41,733 nt of DNA, from NCBI GenBank assembly GCA_944383355.1, contig CALWPF010000013.1, positions 1 through 41,733 of the forward strand. The letters are read 5' to 3'. The position numbers were made by a program, and so were the translations under genes. Position 1 is the stretch's first letter; every line of letters starts with the position of its first letter. The stretch is from an uncultured Clostridia bacterium (GTDB lineage: Bacteria; Bacillota; Clostridia; Christensenellales; UBA1242). The notes beneath the pieces were generated by a model, which had not been told where the DNA came from, made no database searches, and was given only the letters and a program-made list of their open reading frames with translations. Positions 1 to 9,568 of the stretch are shown one piece after another.

Positions 1-598
<598 letters not shown>

Positions 599-774
599 TA
601 AGGATGCGGTTAAGAGCCGCAACCAAAGTCGCGAGGTCGAGTGTTTACACTTGACTGGTGTCATAGATAGTTAGACTATCATAGGTGGTTGAGATTGCCA
701 CCAATAACCTAGACAAGATTAAAAAAACTTTTGATTCAAAAAACTATTTGGTTTGAGATTTATCATATTAGGGA
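599..774 (+). other. 16S 3' trailer with small hairpins, no tRNA
   Basis: This 176-base stretch after the 16S 3' end holds several short inverted repeats (GCGGTTAAGAGCCGC near 606, GATAGT/ACTATC near 665-679, GGTGG/CCACC near 685-703) and no recognisable tRNA or 23S start. It is probably the transcribed trailer, with rRNA processing stems, running into the terminator that follows. Confidence 0.5.
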
Positions 775-802
775 ACGAGGTACGTTGTACCCCGTTTTTT
801 TT
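775..802 (+). terminator. Rho-independent terminator after 16S rRNA
   Basis: A stem of ACGAGGTAC (775-783) with GTACCCCGT (787-795), one mismatch and a GTT loop, is followed by a run of eight T (795-802). It should end transcription of the 16S gene, which supports the view that no 23S gene is cotranscribed from this copy. Confidence 0.8.
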
Positions 803-1214
803 GTTATTTTGGTTTAGTACAATAAATCTTGGTGTAAAAAGTAGATTCAAATAGTAAAGTTAATAATATTGAGAAATATTTTTAGACATAAATTACTGTT
901 TTATAAATATCTACCAGTGTAGGTTATTCACTCTGCTTGCTTCTTGTGGCTAGAGCGAAGTTAATCTATGTAAAGTCAGCAAAGAATACTTTAATAATGT
1001 CGTATAAATTAACAAACTTATTATTATTTTAACCGCGAATCGGATTCCCTTATTTATCTTAATGTTATTTTAGTTGATTTTCCAATTGTAGTTCAATTGT
1101 AGTACTCAAATGAGTAAATGATAAAATGCATTATATCATTTGATTTGAGAGATAATAATAGTAAAAAAATTTGTTGGGAAATATATAAATTTTGTTTATG
1201 CTGTCAATATTTGC
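803..1214. other. Gene-free AT-rich intergenic region
   Basis: No coding region or RNA gene was recognised in these 412 bases. The stretch contains a direct repeat of CAATTGTAGT near 1083-1102 and the nested inverted repeat listed separately at 1105-1149. The promoter of the first surface-protein gene lies just downstream. Confidence 0.6.
1105..1149. repeat. Nested inverted repeat (extended imperfect palindrome)
   Basis: Two stems share one centre: CTCAAAT (1105-1111) pairs with ATTTGAG (1143-1149), and AAATGATA (1116-1123) pairs with TATCATTT (1134-1141) around a ten-base loop. A smaller dyad, TACTCA-AA-TGAGTA (1103-1116), overlaps the left arm. No T-run follows, so it does not look like a terminator. 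A binding site or RNA fold upstream of the surface-protein gene is possible, but its role is unknown. Confidence 0.5.
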
Positions 1215-1244
1215 TTGTGAAAAATTTTATTAATATGCTATACT
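1215..1244 (+). promoter_or_regulatory. Sigma-A type promoter of the first surface-protein gene
   Basis: The -35 TTGTGA (1215-1220), an 18-base spacer and the -10 TATACT (1239-1244), preceded by an extended -10 TGC, form a good promoter about 50 bases before the TTG start at 1295. The ribosome binding site AGGGGG lies at 1282-1287. Confidence 0.65.
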
Positions 1245-1294
1245 AAAACAATTGTTGATGGACTTTGGCAAAATAGACATTAGGGGGATAAATT

Positions 1295-1921
1295 TTGGCT
1301 ATTACTAAATATGCAATAAATGTGATGATAGTAGTGCTGTCGGTATTAATTTTGGTGGGCAGTACTGCATTAGTAATTACATTGTTTACTAGGGATACTC
1401 AATTAGGCGGTGATGCCAGTGCTTTTAATGGTACCACAAATCTAAACATAGCGACTGAGGCGGATTTTAATACTTTTCGCTCTATGGTGAATAGTGGTAC
1501 CAATTTTAGTGGCAAAACTATCACGCAGACTGCTAATATAACTCTTGATGATAATTCGGCAGTGATTCCAATTGGTAAATCTTCGAGTTATCCTTTTCGT
1601 GGCACATATGATGGTGGTGGATATACTATTAGTTTGCCTGATTTTTTTGATAGCAGTAGTAATTACCGGTATTTTGGGGTTTTTGGATATATTTATGGTG
1701 CGACAATAACTAATACACATGTATTTTTTAGCCCTATATTATCATCAAGTTCTACATCTTATTCAACTATATATTGTGGTGGTATAGTAGGATATGCTTC
1801 TTGTAGTAGTTCATCATACAGGTGTACCATCACCAAATGCTCTACAAGAGGCTATGGTATAGAGTTATATTCATTACCAAATACCACTTGCTATATGGGG
1901 GGGTATATTGGGGTATGCTAG
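1295..1921 (+). CDS. GLUG-motif surface protein, 5' part (frameshifted)
   Basis: This reading frame encodes the N-terminal part (208 residues) of a membrane-anchored extracellular protein. The TTG start follows AGGGGG with a seven-base gap. Residues about 9-31 are a long hydrophobic segment, read as a signal anchor with the rest outside the cell. A GLUG motif, GGIVGYAS, lies near residue 163. The frame stops soon after a run of seven G (1897-1903). With six G the text would read GGILGYAS, a second good GLUG motif, and continue into the frame that ends at 3770. The intact protein would then have 824 residues. The gene is therefore broken, phase-variable or affected by a sequencing error. The function of GLUG proteins is poorly known; adhesion is an inference. 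Confidence 0.7.
   Translation: MAITKYAINVMIVVLSVLILVGSTALVITLFTRDTQLGGDASAFNGTTNLNIATEADFNTFRSMVNSGTNFSGKTITQTANITLDDNSAVIPIGKSSSYPFRGTYDGGGYTISLPDFFDSSSNYRYFGVFGYIYGATITNTHVFFSPILSSSSTSYSTIYCGGIVGYASCSSSSYRCTITKCSTRGYGIELYSLPNTTCYMGGYIGVC
1897..1903 (+). repeat. G7 homopolymer at the frameshift
   Basis: Seven consecutive G interrupt the reading frame of the first surface-protein gene. The total span 1295-3770 is one base longer than a multiple of three, and removing one G here restores an open frame across the whole gene and completes a canonical GLUG motif. Confidence 0.8.
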
Positions 1922-3770
1922 TGACTCTAGGTATTGTACAGTTACTGATTGCGTTAGTGACTTTGGTTTTCATGCTTCAGATGTGCAAAATGTTTATTCC
2001 GCAGGAGTGGCATATAATGCTAATGTTTCTAGATGTGTGCTAAACTCTAGGTCATCTGATATCTCAGCGAATGGTACTGGGTATTTTTATGGAATTACCA
2101 ATCTAAATGCATATAATTGTGGAATTACTAGTACAAATTCCATGTCGGTAACTAGTGGTGGTAGTTCAGCATCTTCTGCTAGAGCATATGTTATTTGTGG
2201 TGGAACAGCATATAGTTGTTATGCACTTAGTAGCGTTAGGGCTGAATACAATTATGGTGCTTCAAATTCTTCCTATGCATATGTTGCTGATTCTCTGTCT
2301 GGTTGTAATTATTATTGTAAGTTAAATGGAGTCCAAAATGGTTCTTTGACAGATAAAACAAAATTGTATTCAGAATCTGGTATGAATTCGTTATCTTGGA
2401 ATAGCAGTTATAGATGGGATTTTAATAATTATTGGGTTTTTACTAATTATAGTCATGAAGATTATACTAGTGGATATTGGTATAAAATACCAATTAGTAC
2501 TGCTGGTAATGATGATTTTGCTATGCCCAAATTAATCTGCCACGAATTTTATCCCATTATTTATATTGATACGATACTGTTATACCAAGAGTCTGTAATT
2601 GGAAACAATACAGTTCGAACAGCTGAAAACCTTGGTTGGTCTCGTGGACCATCATATGAACTAAAAGGCTATAGTTACACATCTAATGATGGACCTGTCA
2701 ATGTTCTCCCAGGTGGCACTATTAACATCTCCAACAGAGGTGTTAAGTTGTATGTTGTTTGGGGATTAAAATCATTTGATATAACTGCCACTGTAAATAA
2801 TAGTAACTACGGTACGGTGACTGGTGCTGGAGAATATGAAATAAACACTACTTGTAAATTGGAAGCCAAACCATACACTGGGTACCAATTTGTAAGGTGG
2901 CAAAACTCAGATGGCTCTACCTACAGTACTAGTGCAAGCATTAGTTTTACAGTAACAGCGGATAGATTATTTACTGCTGTATTTGAGATAGCGCAATACA
3001 CGGTATCTGCTAGCGTAAATGATAGCAGTATGGGTGAGGTAACTGGTGATGGTTTGTATACTTATGGCTCGTCTTGTACATTGACGGCAACGCCTTATGA
3101 TGGGTACAGATTTGTACAATGGTTGCTCAATGGTAGCAATTATGGTTCATCTAATGTTATAGTACTAAATCCAATTACCCAAAATTATTCGTTTACTGCG
3201 GTATTTGAGCGTGATACATGTGTTGTGACACTTGCGGGAGATATTAGCAGTGATTTTTATACCTCTAATTTGCAACCTAATTACCAAATAGGCTCGACAG
3301 TAAATTTAACTATAGATAGCCTTGATAATAGGTTTAAGTTTGTGGGTTGGTACGATACTAATGGTACTCTACTGTGCTCAACTAATGATTATTCGTTTGT
3401 GGTTAATACAGATACTACACTAGTACCAAAATTTGAATTCTTGTATGATAGTTATGAGATAGATCACATATCTTTGTTGTATTGGTTATCCGAGCGTGTA
3501 GCCCAAGGCTTTGATTTTGCTGGAGTTGAATTTTTTATTACCAGTGACTTGTCTTTTGATAGCGTGAGTGACCCTTGGACTAGTATAGGTGCTAATGGTA
3601 AAGACTTTGCTGGAATTGTACACGGTAGTAGTTACGTAATCAGCAAGAGTAGTGGTGATGCTGTGACTGTTTTTGATAGTAATGTTAGTGCACTTTTGTA
3701 TGATATTCAAGTATCTGGTCTTGTTTCTCTAGGTAAGCCATTGCAGTCAAATAGTGATGTGGTTGGATAA
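1908..3770 (+). CDS. GLUG/InlB B-repeat surface protein, 3' part
   Basis: This 620-residue frame continues the protein begun at 1295 and has no convincing start of its own; the TTG at 1908 is simply the first possible codon. After a Ser/Tyr/Asn-rich region come two copies of a roughly 75-residue module resembling the divergent InlB B-repeat (starting near 2773 and 2995). Each has a MGEVTG-like or YGTVTG-like turn, a Gly-Tyr-x-Phe-x-x-Trp core and an AVFE end. A related third unit (FKFVGWYDTNG) and a C-terminal domain of about 110 residues follow; both are shared with the next gene. No LPxTG sorting signal is present, so anchoring would depend on the N-terminal membrane segment. Confidence 0.7.
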   Translation: MGYASDSRYCTVTDCVSDFGFHASDVQNVYSAGVAYNANVSRCVLNSRSSDISANGTGYFYGITNLNAYNCGITSTNSMSVTSGGSSASSARAYVICGGTAYSCYALSSVRAEYNYGASNSSYAYVADSLSGCNYYCKLNGVQNGSLTDKTKLYSESGMNSLSWNSSYRWDFNNYWVFTNYSHEDYTSGYWYKIPISTAGNDDFAMPKLICHEFYPIIYIDTILLYQESVIGNNTVRTAENLGWSRGPSYELKGYSYTSNDGPVNVLPGGTINISNRGVKLYVVWGLKSFDITATVNNSNYGTVTGAGEYEINTTCKLEAKPYTGYQFVRWQNSDGSTYSTSASISFTVTADRLFTAVFEIAQYTVSASVNDSSMGEVTGDGLYTYGSSCTLTATPYDGYRFVQWLLNGSNYGSSNVIVLNPITQNYSFTAVFERDTCVVTLAGDISSDFYTSNLQPNYQIGSTVNLTIDSLDNRFKFVGWYDTNGTLLCSTNDYSFVVNTDTTLVPKFEFLYDSYEIDHISLLYWLSERVAQGFDFAGVEFFITSDLSFDSVSDPWTSIGANGKDFAGIVHGSSYVISKSSGDAVTVFDSNVSALLYDIQVSGLVSLGKPLQSNSDVVG

Positions 3771-3995
3771 AAATTTTTAATATTTTATTGTTTGTAGTAT
3801 TTATGAATTACAAAATTTTTGTAATAAATTGTTAAAATTTGTTTGAAAAATAATCTCCTATTTTATATACTACTGTTGTATTTTAGTATATTGTTAAGTT
3901 TTTTGAGTTTATATTGTTTGTTTGTGGAGAATGATTTCATAAGAAATTTACCGTATATATTACTCTCAAAGGTTGTTAAAAATAGGAGGATTTTG

Positions 3996-6900
3996 ATGAT
4001 AGGCAAGAGTATCAAATACATTAGTATACCACTGTTTACAGTAGTTGCAATATTTGCTGTAATAATGTTTTGGATATTTTATGACTATCATACGGATACC
4101 GATTTAACTAATGAATCAGTGCAGGCGTTGAGCGTTGCTGATGCTGATAGTTCTTGGTACTCGGATACAGCCTCGGTGCTATATATTTACGATAAATATG
4201 ATTTGTTGTATCTATTTACTAGAGATGGCAGTTTGTTTTTGAATGGTAAAACAATCTATATTATGAATGATATAGATATGGAGGGAATATCACTCAACGC
4301 TGCTCCTACGGTAAATGGTATGATAATGTATGGACAAAATCATACTATTTCCAATTTTATAATCAATGATGATGACCCTAGTAATGCTGGTTGCTATGGC
4401 TTTTTTGGTGCAATGATTAATAGTGGGATATCCGGTTTGATTTTAGATGGTACTATCAATGTGAATATGACAACTAGTAGTACCAGCAATATTAGACCTC
4501 TAGTAGGTGGGTTTGCTGGTGTGGTAAATTATGGTACGTTTATAAATTGTACCAGTTATATGGATATCAATGTTACCATAAACGAAAATACTACACCACA
4601 GCATGTTGATGTCGGGGGTATAGTGGGAAATGCTACATACAATTTTACTGCGACTAATTGTGTAAACAATGGAAATATTTCTGTTACGGTTAATAATGCT
4701 ACTACATCAACGAGTTATGCTAGTGTAGGTGGAGCAGTAGGTGCCTTTGGAGGCTCTACAACGGGTACATATACAAAGCAATTGTTACATTATGTAAACA
4801 ATGCACCAATAACTGTGGTAATGAATAATACTGCTGGATCAGAGTGCCAAATATTTGTTGGTGGTATGATAGGGCAGTTTACTGGTAATGACCATGTTGT
4901 CGCCTATTGTGTGAACAATGCTATTATAGACACAACTATCGCTACAAACGCTAGTGCATACTTTGCTGTAGCAGGCATGGTTGGTTATGCGGGCTCTTCG
5001 GATAGTATTAATATAAACAACTGCTACAATTCAGGTAATGTTATTGCTGATACCAGCGGTACGGCCACTAATGGTTATGTTCAAATTGGTGGGATTGTCG
5101 GTTGGGGTGTTGCACTGACAGAGGTATCACACTGTGTAAATACTGGAGCGTTATCTAGTGCAATTACTCTTAGTAGTAATGTGCGAAGTTGTGTTGGGGG
5201 TATTATTGGTTACACGGAATTATCTAGTATTGCTACCGTCGTTTCTTATTGCACAAACAAAGGTGCGTTAAACGGTACCGTTAATAATGTTTTGAATTAT
5301 TCATATATAGGTGGTATAGTGGGTTGTACAAATGCTGGTAATACTGGTTATGCTTGCAATATCACAAACTGCTCAAATGTGGCAAGTATTACGACATCAG
5401 GGTACGGGGTAATAGGCATGTCCTTGGTAGGTGCCATTACTATAGGTAATTGCTTTAACTATACTACTAGTACATCTGCAGCGTTTTATAATTACAATTC
5501 AACATATTCTACTGTAACCATTTCAGGTAATTTGTATGGTTATGGTCAATCTAGTTACACTGGCGGTACCAGCAAAACCTCTTCATTATTTGCAAATTGG
5601 ACTAGTACTACAGGTGTGTTGCAACTATTAAAGACTGGTGATACAGAGGGATTGTGGAGTTATAATACTGGGGGCAGTTATCCTGTAATCAAGTACACAG
5701 TTACATTTACAAAGAATTTAACTGATGCGGGCTCCTTTACTAGTACGATTAGTGGCGTTAGTGCTACTAGCGGAAGTTATGAGATGGGTACTAGTCTATC
5801 TGGTACGGCTACAGGAGATGCAAAAGCTTCATTCTCCTCTTGGCGTGTGACAATGGATAGTACCTCGTCGTATACATATACTACTAATACATTTAGTGAT
5901 GTTGTGTTGGGTAACGCTGAGTACTTGGCATACTTTAATCCAATATATTCTTATTCTTTTGGTGTAAACGACTCTACAATGGGACGAATTAACTTTAGCA
6001 TGTCTGGTGCTAATTTCACGATTACTGCCATACCAAATGAAAATTATAAATTTGCGTATTTCCTCTTTAATGGTACACCTGTTTATGAAAATCCTTACAG
6101 TTTCACATTGTCGCAAGATACTACTGTGATAGCTTACTTTGAGTATATTACTTTTAACATAAATGTTAGTAGTAATGATGCCAGTATAGGTAGTGTGAGT
6201 GGCGGTGGTACAGTCAATTCTGGAACCAATCATACAATTACAGCAAATCCCGCTACTGGATATCACTTTACATATTGGTTGATTGATGGTAGTAGAGTGG
6301 AAACGAATCCATATATTTTTGAGAACATCAAAGCAGATCATACTGCGGTAGCATATTTTGGAATAGATACATTTGAGGTTACTGCAGTTAGTAGTGATCC
6401 TAGTATGGGCGAGGTTAGCGGTGGTGGTACTTACAATTATGGTGATACTGCTACATTAACAGCTGTGGCAAGTTCTCGTTACAAATTCTCTTATTGGTTA
6501 CTTGATGGTGAAATATATGCAACAGAGCCTGTTATCCAAGTACCTAACATTCAATCTAATTACAATTTTGTTGCAGTCTTTGAGTTGAATAGTTTTGTTG
6601 TAAATATTAGTACCCATTTATCATTAGATTTTTATAGTTTAAATCTTGCTGAGTACTATACAAGAGGTGACCTAGTTAATCTTACTATTACAGCAAATGA
6701 CTCAAGATTTCGTTTTGCTGGCTGGTATGATACTAACGAGCAATTGTTAACATCTGGCAATACTTATTCTTTTATAATTAATGAAGATACTACATTGGTG
6801 CCAAAGTTTGAATTTGCATACAATACTTATGAGATAAATCATTCGTCATTGTTAATTTGGTTGGCTCAGCGTGTAGCCCAAGGATATGATTTTGCTGGTG

Positions 6901-7199
6901 TGACATTTGTATTAACCAGTGATATAGATATGACAAGTGTTTCTGATAGTGTGTGGAATACAATAGGTGATGCTACTCATGATTTTGCAGGGATATTTTT
7001 AGGAAATGGTTTTACAATTACTGGTAATGGTGGTGAAGTATTGTTTTATTCTGCGATATCAGGTAGTGTTTATAATGTTAGAGTGGTAGGTATGCAGGCG
7101 GGAGTTAATATATTGGAGGGGGATATAGAATTTTATGACTATATTGATGAAAGCACTCCAACTATATCTCAAGATAATATGATATCTATGCCTAGATAA
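3996..7199 (+). CDS. GLUG-motif and InlB B-repeat surface protein
   Basis: This is a 1,067-residue membrane-anchored extracellular protein, paralogous to the gene before it. The ATG at 3996 is chosen because AGGAGG (3984-3989) lies six bases upstream; the frame is open further upstream but has no better start. Residues about 10-29 are a signal anchor. GLUG motifs recur between residues about 170 and 440 (GGFAGVVN, GGIVGNAT, GGMIGQFT, AGMVGYAG, GGIVGWGV, GGIIGYTE, GGIVGCTN). Three InlB-type B-repeats follow (about 650-865), ending in AYFE, AYFG and AVFE. The last 150 residues match the end of the upstream protein, including the shared RVAQGxDFAGV. There is no LPxTG signal. A role in adhesion or cell-surface binding is inferred from the architecture only. 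Confidence 0.75.
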   Translation: MIGKSIKYISIPLFTVVAIFAVIMFWIFYDYHTDTDLTNESVQALSVADADSSWYSDTASVLYIYDKYDLLYLFTRDGSLFLNGKTIYIMNDIDMEGISLNAAPTVNGMIMYGQNHTISNFIINDDDPSNAGCYGFFGAMINSGISGLILDGTINVNMTTSSTSNIRPLVGGFAGVVNYGTFINCTSYMDINVTINENTTPQHVDVGGIVGNATYNFTATNCVNNGNISVTVNNATTSTSYASVGGAVGAFGGSTTGTYTKQLLHYVNNAPITVVMNNTAGSECQIFVGGMIGQFTGNDHVVAYCVNNAIIDTTIATNASAYFAVAGMVGYAGSSDSININNCYNSGNVIADTSGTATNGYVQIGGIVGWGVALTEVSHCVNTGALSSAITLSSNVRSCVGGIIGYTELSSIATVVSYCTNKGALNGTVNNVLNYSYIGGIVGCTNAGNTGYACNITNCSNVASITTSGYGVIGMSLVGAITIGNCFNYTTSTSAAFYNYNSTYSTVTISGNLYGYGQSSYTGGTSKTSSLFANWTSTTGVLQLLKTGDTEGLWSYNTGGSYPVIKYTVTFTKNLTDAGSFTSTISGVSATSGSYEMGTSLSGTATGDAKASFSSWRVTMDSTSSYTYTTNTFSDVVLGNAEYLAYFNPIYSYSFGVNDSTMGRINFSMSGANFTITAIPNENYKFAYFLFNGTPVYENPYSFTLSQDTTVIAYFEYITFNINVSSNDASIGSVSGGGTVNSGTNHTITANPATGYHFTYWLIDGSRVETNPYIFENIKADHTAVAYFGIDTFEVTAVSSDPSMGEVSGGGTYNYGDTATLTAVASSRYKFSYWLLDGEIYATEPVIQVPNIQSNYNFVAVFELNSFVVNISTHLSLDFYSLNLAEYYTRGDLVNLTITANDSRFRFAGWYDTNEQLLTSGNTYSFIINEDTTLVPKFEFAYNTYEINHSSLLIWLAQRVAQGYDFAGVTFVLTSDIDMTSVSDSVWNTIGDATHDFAGIFLGNGFTITGNGGEVLFYSAISGSVYNVRVVGMQAGVNILEGDIEFYDYIDESTPTISQDNMISMPR

Positions 7200-7205
7200 A
7201 AAATA

Positions 7206-7237
7206 AAGTCCCAAGTTTTGGGGCTTTTATTTTTTTG
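7206..7237. terminator. Bidirectional terminator between convergent genes
   Basis: AAGTCCCAA (7206-7214) pairs with TTGGGGCTT (7218-7226), with one G-U pair and a three-base loop. It is flanked by a T-rich tract on the + strand and by a T-rich tract read on the - strand. It lies between the surface-protein gene (+) and the HipA-like gene (-) and can serve both. Confidence 0.85.
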
Positions 7238-7262
7238 TTTAATTAAGTTTATTTAATGTATA

Positions 7263-8663
7263 TCAAAGTTTTCTATATTCTACATTGTTGTTATTTCTGT
7301 CTTGGGCTATAGGGTCTGTACTAGATATAATTTCATCAATATTATATTTTTTAGTTGATTGTTTTTTTGTTGAATCACTGCTATATAGTTGATAAAAATA
7401 TTGGTTTATAGTTTCTTGAGTGGTGTCTTGTTCTTCTGTATTTGGTCGTATACCTTCTATAATTTGTACCTCATCATTTTTTGCTGTAGGTTGCACACCA
7501 CTATGCACAACTTCAAAATCTTGGGTAGTTGTACTATTTACTCTTTTTATGGCTCTGTCCATAGCGAATGTAGTTACATCAAATGTTGCTTTTGCTACAT
7601 CAAAGTATTCACTCGGTATAAAACTTTCGTTAGTTTGTGGATCTATACAATTAGCATAATACAAACGAATTGATTCAAAGTCAATACTCTTTTTCATATT
7701 GTTGTAAAAGTCAGCAAGCTCTGGGTTGTGCTTCATCTCTATAGCCAGCTCAAGGAACAGAGTTTCTATACTGTCAGGAGATAGAGTGTTTTTTCGTGTG
7801 TTTGTTTGAGTGCGTACTGCAGTGCTTGCCTCCATTAACGGTGTATGAATACCAAACATAAGAGAATTCTTTTTGTTTACGCTTATTCTATTAAATACTT
7901 TTTGTCTTGATGTGATTGAGTCTTTGCCTTGGTATGCTAATAAGTCACGGGCCCTATTTATCATAGTAGTAAAGTTCCAATCCAATTGTAATGCTGAGCC
8001 ATAATCATAAAGTGGCATAATGGATATCTCATCTGTTCTTTTGTCTTTTAAAAAACCTAGATTTTCTTCATGTAGGTCATTCATCAAAAATAACCCTTGT
8101 ATGAGTGCTACTTTTAACAATTCGGTTCTTAGTTTTTCAAGGTCTTTTGGTCCACACTTTTCTACTGCACTAAGTGCGCTGATATAAAAATCTACTGTAT
8201 GTTCGTAATTTACTTTTACACCATAGTGCTCATCGTGGATTAGGTTAATGTAATCACTGGCTAGGCTCCTTGCACTTATTTCTTCAAAATCTCCTGATCT
8301 GACTTTTTCGGAACGCCCAGGCATTATATCTGGGCTAGCGGTACCATACGCAATGCCATTATCCAATAATATTACAGGGTGATACTTGGCGTGTGGGTAA
8401 CTAATCATATCTAGTGCTTTGCTAATTATCAATTCTCCTGCTGGGGCATATTTATTTTGCGCATTCTTTATGAGGTAGGGGATATTACCGTCAGGGTACA
8501 ACCAAAATTTGCTATGAGCGCCCCTAAAATCTAGCGCAGTTTTGATTTCTTGTTGTTGAAAATATACAGTAAAATTTGTTTTCCTAAAAGGAACGATTTC
8601 AGTCGTATAAAAATCACCATTATGCAGAGTGAGTACATTGACTTTTTGTTGACTTAGTTTCAT
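7263..8663 (-). CDS. HipA-like kinase-fold protein
   Basis: This 466-residue protein resembles HipA-type serine/threonine kinases. Visible motifs are a lysine strand (YLIK, residue 66), a following GE pair (residues 76-77), the catalytic-loop-like NDLHEENLGFL with Asp196 and Asn201, and the metal-binding-like PLYDYGSAL with Asp220. These match the general DxHxxN and PLYDxGS patterns of the family. The ATG at 8663 is preferred over one four codons upstream because GGAG sits correctly before it. No HipB-like antitoxin gene is adjacent, so a toxin role is not supported by context. The C-terminal 150 residues are low in recognisable features. It has its own promoter and a shared terminator. Confidence 0.6.
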   Translation of the reverse strand: MKLSQQKVNVLTLHNGDFYTTEIVPFRKTNFTVYFQQQEIKTALDFRGAHSKFWLYPDGNIPYLIKNAQNKYAPAGELIISKALDMISYPHAKYHPVILLDNGIAYGTASPDIMPGRSEKVRSGDFEEISARSLASDYINLIHDEHYGVKVNYEHTVDFYISALSAVEKCGPKDLEKLRTELLKVALIQGLFLMNDLHEENLGFLKDKRTDEISIMPLYDYGSALQLDWNFTTMINRARDLLAYQGKDSITSRQKVFNRISVNKKNSLMFGIHTPLMEASTAVRTQTNTRKNTLSPDSIETLFLELAIEMKHNPELADFYNNMKKSIDFESIRLYYANCIDPQTNESFIPSEYFDVAKATFDVTTFAMDRAIKRVNSTTTQDFEVVHSGVQPTAKNDEVQIIEGIRPNTEEQDTTQETINQYFYQLYSSDSTKKQSTKKYNIDEIISSTDPIAQDRNNNNVEYRKL

Positions 8664-8699
8664 AAATTTCTCCATAAAATTTATATTTATATAATATAT

Positions 8700-8728
8700 A
8701 TTATATCATAAAAGAAATGTTTTTACAA
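8700..8728 (-). promoter_or_regulatory. Promoter of the HipA-like gene
   Basis: Read on the - strand: -35 TTGTAA (8728-8723), a 17-base spacer and a consensus -10 TATAAT (8705-8700), about 35 bases before the start codon. The AT-rich DNA between includes several TATA-like repeats. Confidence 0.65.
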
Positions 8729-8855
8729 GCGATGAGTGTGGTACTGAGACGCTTGATTCAGTTCAACTTGTGGGGTACATAGGTGGCAGTTACTTTTAGG
8801 TATTTACAGTATAAAATTTTGTGTTAAATTTGGTTAAAAAATTTCCAAAAAAGTG

Positions 8856-8884
8856 TTGACACAGTTGGACAAATATTATATACT
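8856..8884 (+). promoter_or_regulatory. Main promoter of the ribosomal superoperon
   Basis: A perfect -35 TTGACA (8856-8861), a 17-base spacer and the -10 TATACT (8879-8884) give a near-consensus promoter. Transcription should start near 8891, leaving an untranslated leader of about 340 bases before rpsJ. No other promoter of comparable quality was seen before map. Confidence 0.85.
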
Positions 8885-8890
8885 ATTAGA

Positions 8891-9233
8891 ACTTGTAGAC
8901 TGGGTTGAAGCATAAAGTTACTACAAAAACGACAACTTTTGTAGAGAATTTATGTGGACAAGTGGTGCAAAAGCACTGCGACTGAGCGATAAAAAATATT
9001 TTTATTTTTTTGGTCTGCATTGCGACACACACGGATAAGTTTATTATGCGTGCGTGCGTGTACATCTATTATGGTTGCATGATGGCGCCAAGCGGTTTAG
9101 TTTTGTGGCTGGTATAGTACTGGAAGTTTCATTCCAAAGGTTATATCAATGGTCACAAAATGTGTTTTGGTCAAATGTAGCCAGTAGTATGGGTTGACGC
9201 TCAGGTAGTTTTATTTTCTAGGAGGAGTGTATA
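8891..9233 (+). promoter_or_regulatory. Long structured 5' leader of the S10 operon
   Basis: The leader of about 340 bases has no good open reading frame and several hairpins: CTACAAAA/TTTTGTAG (8921-8928 with 8937-8944), GTGC-AAAA-GCAC (8965-8976) and ACACACACG (9025-9033) with CGTGCGTGT (9053-9061, one mismatch). A T-rich tract (about 8995-9011) sits between them. In other bacteria S10 leaders bind ribosomal protein L4 for feedback control; this leader may act similarly, but no published L4-leader consensus was recognised. Confidence 0.5.
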
Positions 9234-9542
9234 ATGAGTACACAAAAAATTAGAATCAAGCTAAAGTCATTTGACCACGCTTTGATTGATCTCGCTGCCG
9301 CTCGCATTGTCGATGCAGCGAATAAATCTGGTTGCAAAATATCTGGACCTATCCCTTTACCAACTGATAAAGAGATAATAACAATTTTGCGTTCACCACA
9401 TGTTAATAAGGATAGTCGTGAGCAGTTTGAGTTGCGTACACACAAGCGCCTTATTGACATACTCAATCCTACTAGCAAGACTATGGACATCTTGTCAAAG
9501 TTGGATTTGCCAGCAGGCGTTGATATTAATATGAAGTTTTAG
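9234..9542 (+). CDS. rpsJ: 30S ribosomal protein S10 (uS10)
   Basis: uS10 belongs to the head of the small subunit and, as NusE, also takes part in transcription antitermination. The 102-residue product has the family length and the typical start [15 protein letters not shown]; the conserved [19 protein letters not shown] lies in the middle. AGGAGG (9220-9225) is eight bases before the ATG. It is the first gene of the superoperon; the str-operon genes rpsL, rpsG, fusA and tuf are not found upstream of it in this genome segment. Confidence 0.98.
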   Translation: MSTQKIRIKLKSFDHALIDLAAARIVDAANKSGCKISGPIPLPTDKEIITILRSPHVNKDSREQFELRTHKRLIDILNPTSKTMDILSKLDLPAGVDINMKF

Positions 9543-9568
9543 TCAAAAACAACAAAGGAGATTAGATT

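Noticed and set aside
1890..1921. Programmed ribosomal frameshift as the explanation of the split surface-protein gene
   Set aside because: No slippery heptamer of a known kind with a downstream structure was seen; the plain G-run with one extra base is the simpler reading.
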